Shown here: in pieces, positions 43,705-49,882 of the stretch | How the letters are laid out: each line of letters starts with the position of its first letter | Numbering within the stretch: position 1 is the stretch's first letter | From: a virus | IMG/VR virus record: IMGVR_UViG_3300007640_009134 | Location: 1-50,999 of that record | Length of the DNA: 50,999 bases | Reading direction: 5' to 3' (one strand) | Notes under the pieces: generated by a model | The model's input: the letters and a program-made list of their open reading frames with translations, nothing else | What the model was told of the DNA's origin: nothing | The model's database searches: none | Position numbers and translations under genes: made by a program

Positions 43705-44007
43705 TTACAATGGAATATCGTTCAATCTAAAAAATAATAACAAATTTTCAGTACTCATATCTCTATTATCTAATTCAATTAATGTATTATCTGTTTTGAA
43801 ATAGGTTAATTTATTTGTCTTTAAATCATATATTATGGCATCACTCATGATAACTTTTGAACCGTCGTCTTTTATGACGGTAGCTTCTTTTACCATTTTG
43901 TATTCACTAACTTTAGTAAAACCTAAAAAAGATAATTGATTTGAATAATCTTCCTTAGGGTATTCAACAACCTTAAATCCCCAAAAATCCTCAGAAAATG
44001 GACTCAT
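43705..44007 (-). CDS. Hypothetical protein, 100 aa
   Basis: Not recognised. Contains FWGFKVVEYPKEDYSNQLSFLGF and several beta strands; no membrane segment. Coupled by a 4-nt overlap to the membrane GAF gene upstream. Confidence 0.55.
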   Translation of the reverse strand: MSPFSEDFWGFKVVEYPKEDYSNQLSFLGFTKVSEYKMVKEATVIKDDGSKVIMSDAIIYDLKTNKLTYFKTDNTLIELDNRDMSTENLLLFFRLNDIPL

Positions 44008-44624
44008 AATAAAGAAATTATAGAAACTGCCTCAGTTAAAACTTCACTTTTAAATTCATCAGTAAATTCATTATTGTTTACAAATTCAGAAGGAATTTCC
44101 GAGAATACCCAACTAAGAGCTAAACTTCCAATTAAGTGTTGGTTTTTATCCCATAATGGAACCATACATGTTGATTGTGTACCAAAACTTTCAAGTAATG
44201 ACCTTGTCATCAAATCATCAATATTATCAACATTATATTCAAATAAACCACCAGATATTACCGACTTCACTAAATAATTGTAATTACTAACCAAAACATT
44301 TTGGAATTTATCTGACACTCTTTCTAAACCATCAGAACATCTTTCATAAGTAATTGATGCTCTTTGTATTGGTGATTCTGTATAAAAATTCCCACCATTG
44401 TGAAACTGTAATATTTTTACTCTGTCAGCATTGTATTTTCGTCTAATTGAACGTATTGCCAAATGAACTAATTCATCTTTTTGAATTTGTTCCAATAATT
44501 TTACCTTACTAAACTCAGTTTTTTGTCTATCTTGGTGTTTCTTAAAATACCCGGCAGCTATCAAAGCAACCACTATTGAGCTTAGAGACGTAATTAACGT
44601 CTGAAAGAAAGATGTCCACTCCAT
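44004..44624 (-). CDS. Membrane-anchored GAF-like domain protein
   Basis: 206 residues. An N-terminal membrane helix (about 8-28: TLITSLSSIVVALIAAGYF) is followed by a GAF-like domain with ADRVKILQFHNGGNFY, RASITYERC and a C-terminal MVPLWDKNQHLIGSLALSW strand pair. GAF domains bind small ligands. Lying between a small gene that precedes the M23 endopeptidase and an acidic protein gene, it may be a membrane sensor or lysis-timing factor; no holin family is recognised. The function is a guess from layout. Confidence 0.6.
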   Translation of the reverse strand: MEWTSFFQTLITSLSSIVVALIAAGYFKKHQDRQKTEFSKVKLLEQIQKDELVHLAIRSIRRKYNADRVKILQFHNGGNFYTESPIQRASITYERCSDGLERVSDKFQNVLVSNYNYLVKSVISGGLFEYNVDNIDDLMTRSLLESFGTQSTCMVPLWDKNQHLIGSLALSWVFSEIPSEFVNNNEFTDEFKSEVLTEAVSIISLL

Positions 44625-44640
44625 ATACCATTTAAATATA

Positions 44641-44671
44641 ATGGGTGAACAAGTTTTTCCTGTTCACCCAT
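44641..44671. terminator. Strong hairpin, probable terminator
   Basis: Stem of 11 bp (ATGGGTGAACA / TGTTCACCCAT) with a 9-nt loop, between the stop at 44697 and the start at 44624 on the minus strand. The following minus-strand tail is T rich but interrupted (TATATTTAAA), so termination may be partial. Confidence 0.5.
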
Positions 44672-44696
44672 ATAAAAAAATAAACTTTTATTGAAT

Positions 44697-45323
44697 TTAA
44701 TCAATCATTGACCCATCTTTACGGAAGATTTGTGCTGTTGATGCCTTCCCTCGATTATCCAAATGGTCTTTAATTTCAAGATGTTTGTCCTTGAAGAAAA
44801 TTCGAGAAATGAAATCCCAATCCCCTTCTGGAGTATCTACAGAACCACTTTGATATGAAAAATCTTTTGAGGTGGGAACTTCATCACTTTCAAACTCCAT
44901 TTCGTAAATACCACCTTTGTTTTCATCAACAACAATCAAAACATTATCAACACCTTCCATATCTTCAGGAATTGCCAAATAACTCATATGAGGGTAATTA
45001 GTCTCAATAAAATCATCATCTCCTACGTTATCGTAGATATCACCACAATCCTTATCTTCAAAAGTTAGAATTTCATTACCTTCCTCATCTTTTATAACAA
45101 AGAACGTATTACCATTATCCATTGGTGCTGACATATGAAACAAATCAGGGTTGTATATATCATCTAAAATACCATCATCCTCAAAATCCCAACGAGCTTC
45201 AATCAAGTCGTCATATTCATTTTCATCAATAGTTTCTTTAATTTTTTCAACCTGTTCATCAGTCAATGAATGACCAACAGCTTCCATTTCCCATCCGTAG
45301 ACTTCAAGTTTATACTTCGCCAT
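44697..45323 (-). CDS. Hypothetical acidic protein, 208 aa
   Basis: Not recognised. Very acidic with repeated DD/DE clusters (ARWDFEDDGILDDIYNPD) and no membrane helix. Similar in style to the acidic 223-residue protein at 47108-47779. Its start overlaps the upstream 50-residue gene by 14 nt. DNA-mimic or calcium-binding roles are possible but unsupported. Confidence 0.6.
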   Translation of the reverse strand: MAKYKLEVYGWEMEAVGHSLTDEQVEKIKETIDENEYDDLIEARWDFEDDGILDDIYNPDLFHMSAPMDNGNTFFVIKDEEGNEILTFEDKDCGDIYDNVGDDDFIETNYPHMSYLAIPEDMEGVDNVLIVVDENKGGIYEMEFESDEVPTSKDFSYQSGSVDTPEGDWDFISRIFFKDKHLEIKDHLDNRGKASTAQIFRKDGSMID

Positions 45324-45462
45324 TTTCTTTTATTTTTACTGGTTCATTTTCTTTTGGTTTTGGCGTTGTAAACATAATAATATCACCATGGACATTATCC
45401 CATTCACAAACCCAAGCTTCATTTTTGGGTTTGTCGACATCTTTTTGTTTATCATCCACCAT
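45310..45462 (-). CDS. Small hypothetical protein, 50 aa
   Basis: Begins MVDDKQKDVDKPKNEAWVCEW and ends in a KPKENEPVKIKENGEV tail. It lies right behind tRNA-Thr and overlaps the next gene by 14 nt. Not recognised; kept because of the clean ATG start and tight packing. Confidence 0.45.
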   Translation of the reverse strand: MVDDKQKDVDKPKNEAWVCEWDNVHGDIIMFTTPKPKENEPVKIKENGEV

Positions 45463-45466
45463 TTTG

Positions 45467-45539
45467 AGCCTCCTGTCGGATTCGAACCAACGACCTTGAG
45501 ATTACAAATCACACGCTCTACCAGCTGAGCTAAGGAGGC
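45467..45539 (-). tRNA. tRNA-Thr (anticodon UGU)
   Basis: Cloverleaf with acceptor GCCTCCT/AGGAGGC, D-arm AGCTCAGCTGGTAGAGC, anticodon loop TTTGTAA and T-arm GTTGG-TTCGAAT-CCGAC. CCA is not encoded. Confidence 0.93.
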
Positions 45540-45549
45540 AACTTTGACA

Positions 45550-45581
45550 CAAATATATATCAGGATATCTATTTTGTCAAA
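45550..45581 (-). promoter_or_regulatory. Bacteroidota-type promoter for tRNA-Thr
   Basis: Minus strand TTTG (45578-45581), 20-nt spacer, TATATTTG (45550-45557), ending 10 nt before the tRNA. Confidence 0.75.
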
Positions 45582-45589
45582 TTAATTTA

Positions 45590-45730
45590 CTATTCTTTAC
45601 CAGATTGTTCTGACATTGAGGGTGTAAGTAATGTCATCAAACACCACCATGGATTTTTTGACATCCAAATTGCAAGACCAACTACTGAATAAAACAGTAA
45701 AATTGTTAGAATATATGTTACGTACTTCAT
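45590..45730 (-). CDS. Single-span membrane peptide, 46 aa
   Basis: Begins MKYVTYILTILLFYSVVGLAIW, one membrane helix near the start, followed by SKNPWWCLMTLL and a polar end. Starts in an ATGA overlap with the HAD gene. Size and layout fit a small inner-membrane or superinfection/lysis accessory peptide; not recognised. Confidence 0.55.
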   Translation of the reverse strand: MKYVTYILTILLFYSVVGLAIWMSKNPWWCLMTLLTPSMSEQSGKE

Positions 45731-46326
45731 AATAAAAATGATAAAATTTTTTCTTTTACACCTGACTGTTTTATCCCTTCCCAATCACGAGGGGTCCATG
45801 CGAAATTACTCAAACCCCAATCTCTTTTTGTTGGTCCATATGACGTATTAATATTAATACCCATATTCAGGTCGTCAATTGCAACCCAATGTGTTACAGA
45901 TGGATTCTTACTCAACCAACGCATAATTTCAAAATAACGCTGTTGTTCCAAATCATCAATTCTACTCCAAGGGAAATTCTCACTAACAATACCTTCTTCA
46001 ACCCAATCACGATGATGGAACTTATCTGTAATTGAATACGGTCTTTTGATAATTCCTTGTGACTGGTAGTAATCCCCCAATTCTTCATGGGTTGCATGAA
46101 ATCTCCAATCAGAACTCACAACGATTTCAGCATCAGTTTGTTCTAAAATTTCATTTAGAACTTTGACAGCTTTTTTGTCAAAGTTATCAAATCGATATTC
46201 CAATGGAATTTCCCTACCTCTCATAGATAGTTTCATTCCACCCCACTTATCTTGTTTTTTGCGGCGAGAACCCCAGTTATTAGCGAGACAGATAACACCA
46301 TCGTTATCTAAAAATATAACTTTCAT
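45727..46326 (-). CDS. HAD-superfamily phosphatase-like protein (RNA-repair-associated HAD type)
   Basis: 199 residues from the ATG of an ATGA overlap with the zinc-ribbon peptide gene. MKVIFLDNDGVICL carries motif I (D-N-D-G), VVSSDWRFHATHEEL the motif II Ser/Asp region and WVAIDDLNM the motif IV acidic pair. The SSDWR form resembles the HAD domain found in Swiss-army-knife RNA repair proteins. It may be a 3'/5' phosphatase for nucleic acid ends; next to tRNA genes, a tRNA-repair role is worth testing. Confidence 0.7.
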   Translation of the reverse strand: MKVIFLDNDGVICLANNWGSRRKKQDKWGGMKLSMRGREIPLEYRFDNFDKKAVKVLNEILEQTDAEIVVSSDWRFHATHEELGDYYQSQGIIKRPYSITDKFHHRDWVEEGIVSENFPWSRIDDLEQQRYFEIMRWLSKNPSVTHWVAIDDLNMGININTSYGPTKRDWGLSNFAWTPRDWEGIKQSGVKEKILSFLL

Positions 46327-46433
46327 TTTTTTCCTTTCGGTTTTGTCAAACATTCAACACAAATGTACTGTGTCATTGTCAAAGGTGGAATTTGTGTCCC
46401 ACACACTATACACTTATTTAGTTCTTGTGACAT
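46323..46433 (-). CDS. Zinc-ribbon-like micro-protein, 36 aa
   Basis: MSQELNKCIVCGTQIPPLTM then QYICVECLTKPKGKK: two CxxC knuckles 20 residues apart, enough for one zinc ribbon. Its stop overlaps the HAD start (ATGA), which supports real translation. Confidence 0.6.
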   Translation of the reverse strand: MSQELNKCIVCGTQIPPLTMTQYICVECLTKPKGKK

Positions 46434-46446
46434 ATTGGAAACTTAG

Positions 46447-46518
46447 TAGGTCCACCAGGACTCGAACCTGGAATAGAAGCTTAGAAGGCTACTGTTATAT
46501 CCCTTTAACTATGGACCC
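46447..46518 (-). tRNA. tRNA-Arg (anticodon UCU)
   Basis: Acceptor GGGTCCA/TGGACCT (one G-U), anticodon loop CTTCTAA, T-arm CCAGG-TTCGAGT-CCTGG. The anticodon stem has one T-T mismatch. CCA is not encoded. Decodes AGA/AGG, frequent in this AT-rich genome. Confidence 0.9.
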
Positions 46519-46530
46519 GTTTTGTTGATA

Positions 46531-46538
46531 CAAATTTA
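46531..46538 (-). promoter_or_regulatory. -7 box TAAATTTG before tRNA-Arg
   Basis: Matches TAnnTTTG on the minus strand, ending 12 nt before the tRNA; no clear TTTG at the expected -33 site. Confidence 0.45.
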
Positions 46539-46715
46539 CGTCTTTTTTACGTAATATCGATACCCTGAATCAGAATTTTTTGTCAAAAGTTCTGACATTT
46601 TGATTGCGTCATCTGCGGTTTCAAAAGTCCACACTTCTTCTTGACCATTTAGCATTACAACAGGAAGTTCTTTACCTTCTGCGTTTTTAATCATTTTGAT
46701 TATAATATAAGACAT
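46536..46715 (-). CDS. Small hypothetical protein, 59 aa
   Basis: MSYIIIKMIKNAEGKELPVV, then LNGQEEVWTFETADDAIKMSE and a GYRYYVKK end. It forms a compact beta-beta-alpha-beta pattern similar to small host Bacteroidota proteins, but the family is not recognised. It lies between tRNA-Arg and a membrane peptide gene. Confidence 0.5.
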   Translation of the reverse strand: MSYIIIKMIKNAEGKELPVVMLNGQEEVWTFETADDAIKMSELLTKNSDSGYRYYVKKT

Positions 46716-46716
46716 A

Positions 46717-46842
46717 TTAGAATATTAATACGATTGCAAGTGTAATAAAAAATAAAATATAAGTCAAACGCATTACTTTATAGTTTTCCTCAACTTGTTT
46801 TTTTGTGCGTCCTTGCCATTCGTTTCTGTCCCATTGTTCCAT
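46717..46842 (-). CDS. Small membrane peptide, 41 aa
   Basis: MEQWDRNEWQGRTKKQVEEN then a C-terminal membrane helix (LTYILFFITLAIVLIF). One nt upstream of the 59-aa gene's start region. A tail-anchored micro-protein, not recognised. Confidence 0.5.
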   Translation of the reverse strand: MEQWDRNEWQGRTKKQVEENYKVMRLTYILFFITLAIVLIF

Positions 46843-46875
46843 AGTTGTATTTTTAATATCTTTCTCAGCGAGTAT

Positions 46876-46990
46876 GGTTAGCGCGGGTCCCCACCTTCTT
46901 TAACTCCTAACCGGTCCGTCCATCACCCTCTATGTGGACTTGTGTTTGGTCTTCGTATAACAGTCTACGAAAAGGACTTGCACGTAGGAG
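46876..46990 (-). ncRNA. Unassigned structured element between tRNA-Glu and the 41-aa gene
   Basis: No open frame. Hairpins: GGTTAG/CTAACC (46876-46881 with 46907-46912), GTCCA/TGGAC (46918-46922 with 46935-46939), TTCGTA/TACGAA (46952-46957 with 46966-46971). CTCCTA (46904-46909) can instead pair with TAGGAG (46985-46990), excluding the first stem. It is notably less AT rich than normal intergenic sequence. Strand assumed from the adjacent tRNA. Confidence 0.4.
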
Positions 46991-47004
46991 AACTGAGTTA
47001 TTTG

Positions 47005-47077
47005 TAGCCCGACGGGGAATCGAACCCCGCTTTTATCCGTGAAAGGGATATGTCCTGAACCGATAGACGACCGGGCC
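47005..47077 (-). tRNA. tRNA-Glu (anticodon UUC)
   Basis: Acceptor GGCCCGG/TCGGGCT with end G-U pairs, anticodon stem TATCC/GGATA with loop CTTTCAC, T-arm CGGGG-TTCGATT-CCCCG. CCA is not encoded. Confidence 0.93.
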
Positions 47078-47088
47078 ATTTTGTGATA

Positions 47089-47120
47089 CAAAGATAAGAC
47101 AAATTATTTAATCTTTCAAA
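47089..47120 (-). promoter_or_regulatory. Bacteroidota-type promoter for tRNA-Glu
   Basis: Minus strand TTTG (47117-47120), 20-nt spacer, TATCTTTG (47089-47096), ending 11 nt before the tRNA. The -33 element lies inside the end of the upstream gene. Confidence 0.75.
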
Positions 47121-47779
47121 CTAATTGTTTTTTCTTCTTCTTCTTTTTCGACATCTTCCCTAAAATTTATCTCTAACTTCATTGTTTTCATTCTTGGGCT
47201 GAAGTACAAATCTCCGTATCCTCCATCATTATTTACCCAATCCCATTGTTGTAATACGTGATAACAAAAATCTTCAATCTCAGCTGGGATATTAGTTACA
47301 GTGGTAGAATGCATACCATTGTCAGTCATTACCGACATTTCTTGTAAAGAACCATCATCACCATACCCATCAAAACTAACAGAAAATGCATTGATATATC
47401 TGTCCTCAATCTTTGAAAATAATTCCATCAATTCTTCATTATCCTCATCAAGATAAAGTTCCTCACTATCTACTGTTTCAAGTTCTCTCCAATTAGTGTA
47501 AATTGTAATTGTGTCATCAAGACAGTTAAATTCCATTCTACCTCCATAATCAGTGTAACCTATTTCATCCTTTAATAATTCTTTTATATTTTCATCCAAA
47601 ATTTCAAGTGGAAATGGTGTCATAATGGTTGTTGAATAACCATCTTTAGTTTCTACTTTTAATTCATCAGTTTCCCATATACTATTATCATCTGAAAATT
47701 CAAGTGAAAACTTAATACCACCCATAGTTTTTACATACTTGGTTAGCTTTAGTAAATATTTTTTTAAAATTCCATCCAT
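47108..47779 (-). CDS. Hypothetical acidic protein, 223 aa
   Basis: Not recognised. Rich in Asp/Glu, with VKTMGGIKFSLEFSDDNSIW near the N-terminus and GYGDDGSLQEMSV in the middle, ending in a charged DVEKEEEEKTIS tail. A late-type box (one mismatch) lies 3 nt before the start. The end contains the -33 element of the tRNA-Glu promoter. Confidence 0.6.
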   Translation of the reverse strand: MDGILKKYLLKLTKYVKTMGGIKFSLEFSDDNSIWETDELKVETKDGYSTTIMTPFPLEILDENIKELLKDEIGYTDYGGRMEFNCLDDTITIYTNWRELETVDSEELYLDEDNEELMELFSKIEDRYINAFSVSFDGYGDDGSLQEMSVMTDNGMHSTTVTNIPAEIEDFCYHVLQQWDWVNNDGGYGDLYFSPRMKTMKLEINFREDVEKEEEEKTISLKD

Positions 47780-47782
47780 AGT

Positions 47783-47790
47783 GATAAATA
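47783..47790 (-). promoter_or_regulatory. Late-type TATTTATC box
   Basis: One-mismatch minus-strand copy just upstream of the start at 47779. Confidence 0.35.
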
Positions 47791-48144
47791 TTAGTCGTTT
47801 ATATCAATATCTAACGTTCTAACCATCCATATGGGTTTTTTGGACGCTTTGATTGCCTCTAACCATTCTTTAGCCGTTGGGATGTGTCCGTAACAATCTT
47901 CCTTTACATGTTGTTCTCCCACATAACGAGTGTATACTGTCTTTCCATCACTATTTGTAAATGACGCACCAAAGACTTTTTCCATCTCAAAAATACCTTC
48001 ACTATGGTGCCTAAACATTCTGTGACTTGAACTTCCAATCCAAGCTTTTGTTTCATCCAACCAATTGTGTAGATGAATATAATCTTCAACAACCCCACCA
48101 AATCTCTTTACTGAAGATTTAGCGTGTAGTAATGGATGTGCCAT
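47791..48144 (-). CDS. DUF6915-like protein
   Basis: 117 residues. MAHPLLHAKSSVKRFGG, then HNWLDETKAW, RHHSEGIFEMEKVFG, GEQHVKEDCYG and IPTAKEWLEAI match the conserved path of a phage/bacterial family (DUF6915). Many conserved His and Asp could bind metal, but function is unknown. Overlaps the upstream gene by 1 nt. Confidence 0.7.
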   Translation of the reverse strand: MAHPLLHAKSSVKRFGGVVEDYIHLHNWLDETKAWIGSSSHRMFRHHSEGIFEMEKVFGASFTNSDGKTVYTRYVGEQHVKEDCYGHIPTAKEWLEAIKASKKPIWMVRTLDIDIND

Positions 48145-48356
48145 TAATCTTGTTGTGGTTGTTCGTCATACAATCCCTGAGCTTTTTTAAGTTTGATAAC
48201 CTTAAGAGCTTGTAGATAAATGTCCGATTTATCACTCTTTTTATCATCTTGCATGAGGGTTTGGGCTTCAATAAAAAGCTCTGTACGAAGACCTAGTTCA
48301 AAGGCTTCATGTAAAACTTCTTCAATAATTTCAGAATTTGTCATGGGTTTCTTCAT
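48144..48356 (-). CDS. Hypothetical protein, 70 aa
   Basis: MKKPMTNSEIIEEVLHEAFE then a helix-rich basic part (LQALKVIKLKKAQGLYDEQ). Helix-bundle look, not recognised. Start placed 26 nt inside the preceding lipoprotein gene; a second ATG 12 nt later is equally possible. Confidence 0.5.
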   Translation of the reverse strand: MKKPMTNSEIIEEVLHEAFELGLRTELFIEAQTLMQDDKKSDKSDIYLQALKVIKLKKAQGLYDEQPQQD

Positions 48357-48624
48357 CTTTAAATTTGTAATAATAGATAGTGTCACCAAAGTCATATCTA
48401 GGTTTATTCGTTATTACTCTAGTACCACAATCTGTATGATAAATATATTTGTAATCACTTTCTATAGTACTACGAGGTTTGGATTTCTCAATGTGTGTAA
48501 CAATACACTTTTTTACAAGAACTTTTTCGCGGTTGATACAACCTGTCAATACAATAGCAAAAGTAATAACTAATGCAAACCAAAATAGAATAATTAACGA
48601 TTCTTTACTAAAATATTTTTTCAT
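48331..48624 (-). CDS. Putative phage lipoprotein, 97 aa
   Basis: N-terminal signal with hydrophobic core and lipobox: ILFWFALVITFAIVLTGC at about residues 10-27, with Cys27 as the lipid site. The mature part is basic and short, with two more Cys. Phage lipoproteins act as Rz1-type spanins or superinfection exclusion factors; no coupled Rz gene is visible. A start 15 codons earlier would run into tRNA-Pro, so the ATG at 48624 is preferred. Confidence 0.65.
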   Translation of the reverse strand: MKKYFSKESLIILFWFALVITFAIVLTGCINREKVLVKKCIVTHIEKSKPRSTIESDYKYIYHTDCGTRVITNKPRYDFGDTIYYYKFKDEETHDKF

Positions 48625-48628
48625 TTTG

Positions 48629-48701
48629 TCGGGGTGACTGGACTCGAACCAGCGGCCTCCTGCTCCCAAAGCAGGCGCGCTACCAACTGTGCTACACCCC
48701 G
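48629..48701 (-). tRNA. tRNA-Pro (anticodon UGG)
   Basis: Acceptor CGGGGTG/CACCCCG, anticodon loop TTTGGGA in stem CCTGC/GCAGG, T-arm GCTGG-TTCGAGT-CCAGT (last pair G-T). CCA is not encoded. Confidence 0.93.
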
Positions 48702-48706
48702 TATTT

Positions 48707-48714
48707 CAAATATA
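48707..48714 (-). promoter_or_regulatory. -7 box TATATTTG before tRNA-Pro
   Basis: Minus-strand match to TAnnTTTG, 5 nt before the tRNA 5' end; the -33 site is not obvious. Confidence 0.4.
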
Positions 48715-48765
48715 TGCCAAACAAAATTAAAAATCCATAAAAATATGAATTTGTTTGGCAATTTG

Positions 48766-48839
48766 TGGACCGTGAGAGACTCGAACTCTCGACCCCCTGC
48801 GTGCAAAGCAGGTGCTCTAGCCAACTGAGCTAACAGCCC
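48766..48839 (-). tRNA. tRNA-Ala (anticodon UGC)
   Basis: Acceptor GGGCTGT/ACGGTCC holds the G3-U70 alanine identity pair; anticodon stem CCTGC/GCAGG with loop TTTGCAC; A73. CCA is not encoded. Confidence 0.93.
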
Positions 48840-48844
48840 TTTTG

Positions 48845-48918
48845 CGGTATGGACGGGACTCGAACCCGCGACCCTCGGCGTGACAGGCCGATATTCTAAC
48901 CAACTGAACTACCACACC
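48845..48918 (-). tRNA. tRNA-Asp (anticodon GUC)
   Basis: Acceptor GGTGTGG/CCATACC, anticodon loop CTGTCAC, discriminator G73 as expected for Asp. CCA is not encoded. Confidence 0.93.
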
Positions 48919-48924
48919 AATATG

Positions 48925-48997
48925 AGCGAGAGACCGGGTTCGAACCGGCGACCCTGACCTTGGCAAGGTCATGCTCTACCAACTGAGCTACTCTCGC
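48925..48997 (-). tRNA. tRNA-Gly (anticodon GCC)
   Basis: Acceptor GCGAGAG/CTCTCGC, anticodon stem TGACC/GGTCA with loop TTGCCAA, U73 as in bacterial glycine tRNAs. Confidence 0.93.
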
Positions 48998-49001
48998 AAT
49001 T

Positions 49002-49098
49002 AGATGGCGAATAATTTGCGATTATTCATTTCTACTTCTGAATATGCTGATTAAGTTAACATCACAGCAGGAATTTCATTTTCGTCTAACTACCATCT
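49002..49098 (-). ncRNA. Unassigned 97-nt structured spacer between two tRNA-Gly genes
   Basis: Closing stem AGATGG/CCATCT (49002-49007 with 49093-49098). Inside are a hairpin GAATAAT-TTGCG-ATTATTC (49009-49027) and a second arm TGCTG/CAGCA (49045-49049 with 49065-49069). The closing stem fills the gap between tRNAs with 3-4 nt left on each side. No open frame. Not a recognisable tRNA. Confidence 0.45.
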
Positions 49099-49101
49099 TT
49101 G

Positions 49102-49174
49102 AGCGGGAGACGAGACTCGAACTCGCGACTTTCAGCTTGGAAGGCTGAAGCTCTACCAACTGAGCTACTCCCGC
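49102..49174 (-). tRNA. tRNA-Gly (anticodon UCC)
   Basis: Acceptor GCGGGAG/CTCCCGC, anticodon stem TCAGC/GCTGA with loop CTTCCAA, U73. Second glycine tRNA; with GCC it covers all glycine codons. Confidence 0.93.
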
Positions 49175-49184
49175 AAAATGGTGT

Positions 49185-49247
49185 ACCACTAGTGCCCAGC
49201 TAGCCGTCGTCGCAGGAATCGGAAGGGCTCATCGGATACACCAAGAT
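49185..49247 (-). ncRNA. Unassigned 63-nt structured spacer between tRNA-fMet and tRNA-Gly(UCC)
   Basis: Outer stem GGTGTA/TACACC closes the element; nested pairs GCCC/GGGC and CCG/CGG fit inside it. GC rich relative to its surroundings and without an open frame. No known ribozyme or RNA family recognised. Confidence 0.4.
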
Positions 49248-49255
49248 GTTTATAG

Positions 49256-49327
49256 TTGCGGGAGAAGGATTCGAACCTCCGACCACAAGGTTATGAGCCT
49301 TGTAAGCTACCTCTGCTCTATCCCGCG
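49256..49327 (-). tRNA. Initiator tRNA-fMet (anticodon CAU)
   Basis: CGCGGGA pairs with TCCCGCA so that position 1 C faces A72 unpaired, the key mark for formylation and initiation. The D-stem has a purine-pyrimidine 11-24 pair (A-U), as in initiators. Anticodon loop CTCATAA in stem CAAGG/CCTTG, so two of the three initiator G-C pairs are kept. The 3' end CCCGCA-A matches bacterial fMet tRNAs. Confidence 0.88.
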
Positions 49328-49338
49328 ATATCGTTATA

Positions 49339-49369
49339 CAAATATACGAAAAATATTTATATTTCCAAA
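49339..49369 (-). promoter_or_regulatory. Bacteroidota-type promoter for tRNA-fMet
   Basis: Minus strand TTTG (49366-49369), 19-nt spacer, TATATTTG (49339-49346), ending 11 nt before the tRNA. Confidence 0.65.
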
Positions 49370-49379
49370 TTTTTTTTTG

Positions 49380-49453
49380 CTCCCCCTCTTGGACTCGAAC
49401 CAAGGACATCGAAATTAACAGTTTCGCGCTCTAACCAACTGAGCTAAGGAGGA
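49380..49453 (-). tRNA. tRNA-Asn (anticodon GUU)
   Basis: Acceptor TCCTCCT/AGGGGGA, anticodon stem CGAAA/TTTCG with loop CTGTTAA, G73 as expected for Asn. Confidence 0.93.
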
Positions 49454-49501
49454 GTGCATGACATGCAAGGTTTTAAAAGTGGGTCTTTGACGATTTATGA
49501 A

Positions 49502-49843
49502 TTATCCGTTAATAACGGATTTTTCGGTTTTTAGTTTATCTAATTCTCTGTAGATTTCTGCAATATGTTTAGACATACTATCCACAGTCTTATCGGTTCT
49601 ACTGTCAATGTGACGATAGATTTTTTCCATCTCTTCTCTTAGATTTCGGTCGGTATTATTCAGACCGTTCCAGATTTGGTTACCCTCTTTCTCCATTTCT
49701 CTATGAATATGTTCAATATTTCCACGAAGAGAGTTTATTTCCTTTTTCAAGGACATAGTTGTCATATAATTCACTAACGTACCCACGACCATCATAACAA
49801 TGATGACCGCACATACACCTAAAATAAATGATGTTATTTCCAT
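49502..49843 (-). CDS. Membrane-anchored coiled-coil protein, 113 aa
   Basis: N-terminal membrane helix (about 5-27: SFILGVCAVIIVMMVVGTLV), then a long coiled coil to the end (LKKEINSLRGNIEHIHREME). The shape is like phage Rz (i-spanin) or a membrane tether, and a putative lipoprotein gene lies 0.9 kb downstream. It is the only protein gene inside the tRNA run. Not recognised by family. Confidence 0.6.
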   Translation of the reverse strand: MEITSFILGVCAVIIVMMVVGTLVNYMTTMSLKKEINSLRGNIEHIHREMEKEGNQIWNGLNNTDRNLREEMEKIYRHIDSRTDKTVDSMSKHIAEIYRELDKLKTEKSVING

Positions 49844-49882
49844 AATTCGTTAAAGTTTTAATATGTCAAAGAACCCACTTAG

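Noticed and set aside
49185-49247. Hammerhead ribozyme (CCGATGAG resembles CUGAUGAG)
   Set aside because: The required GAAA core and matching stems are absent, and the conserved U is changed; only a generic structured element is supported.
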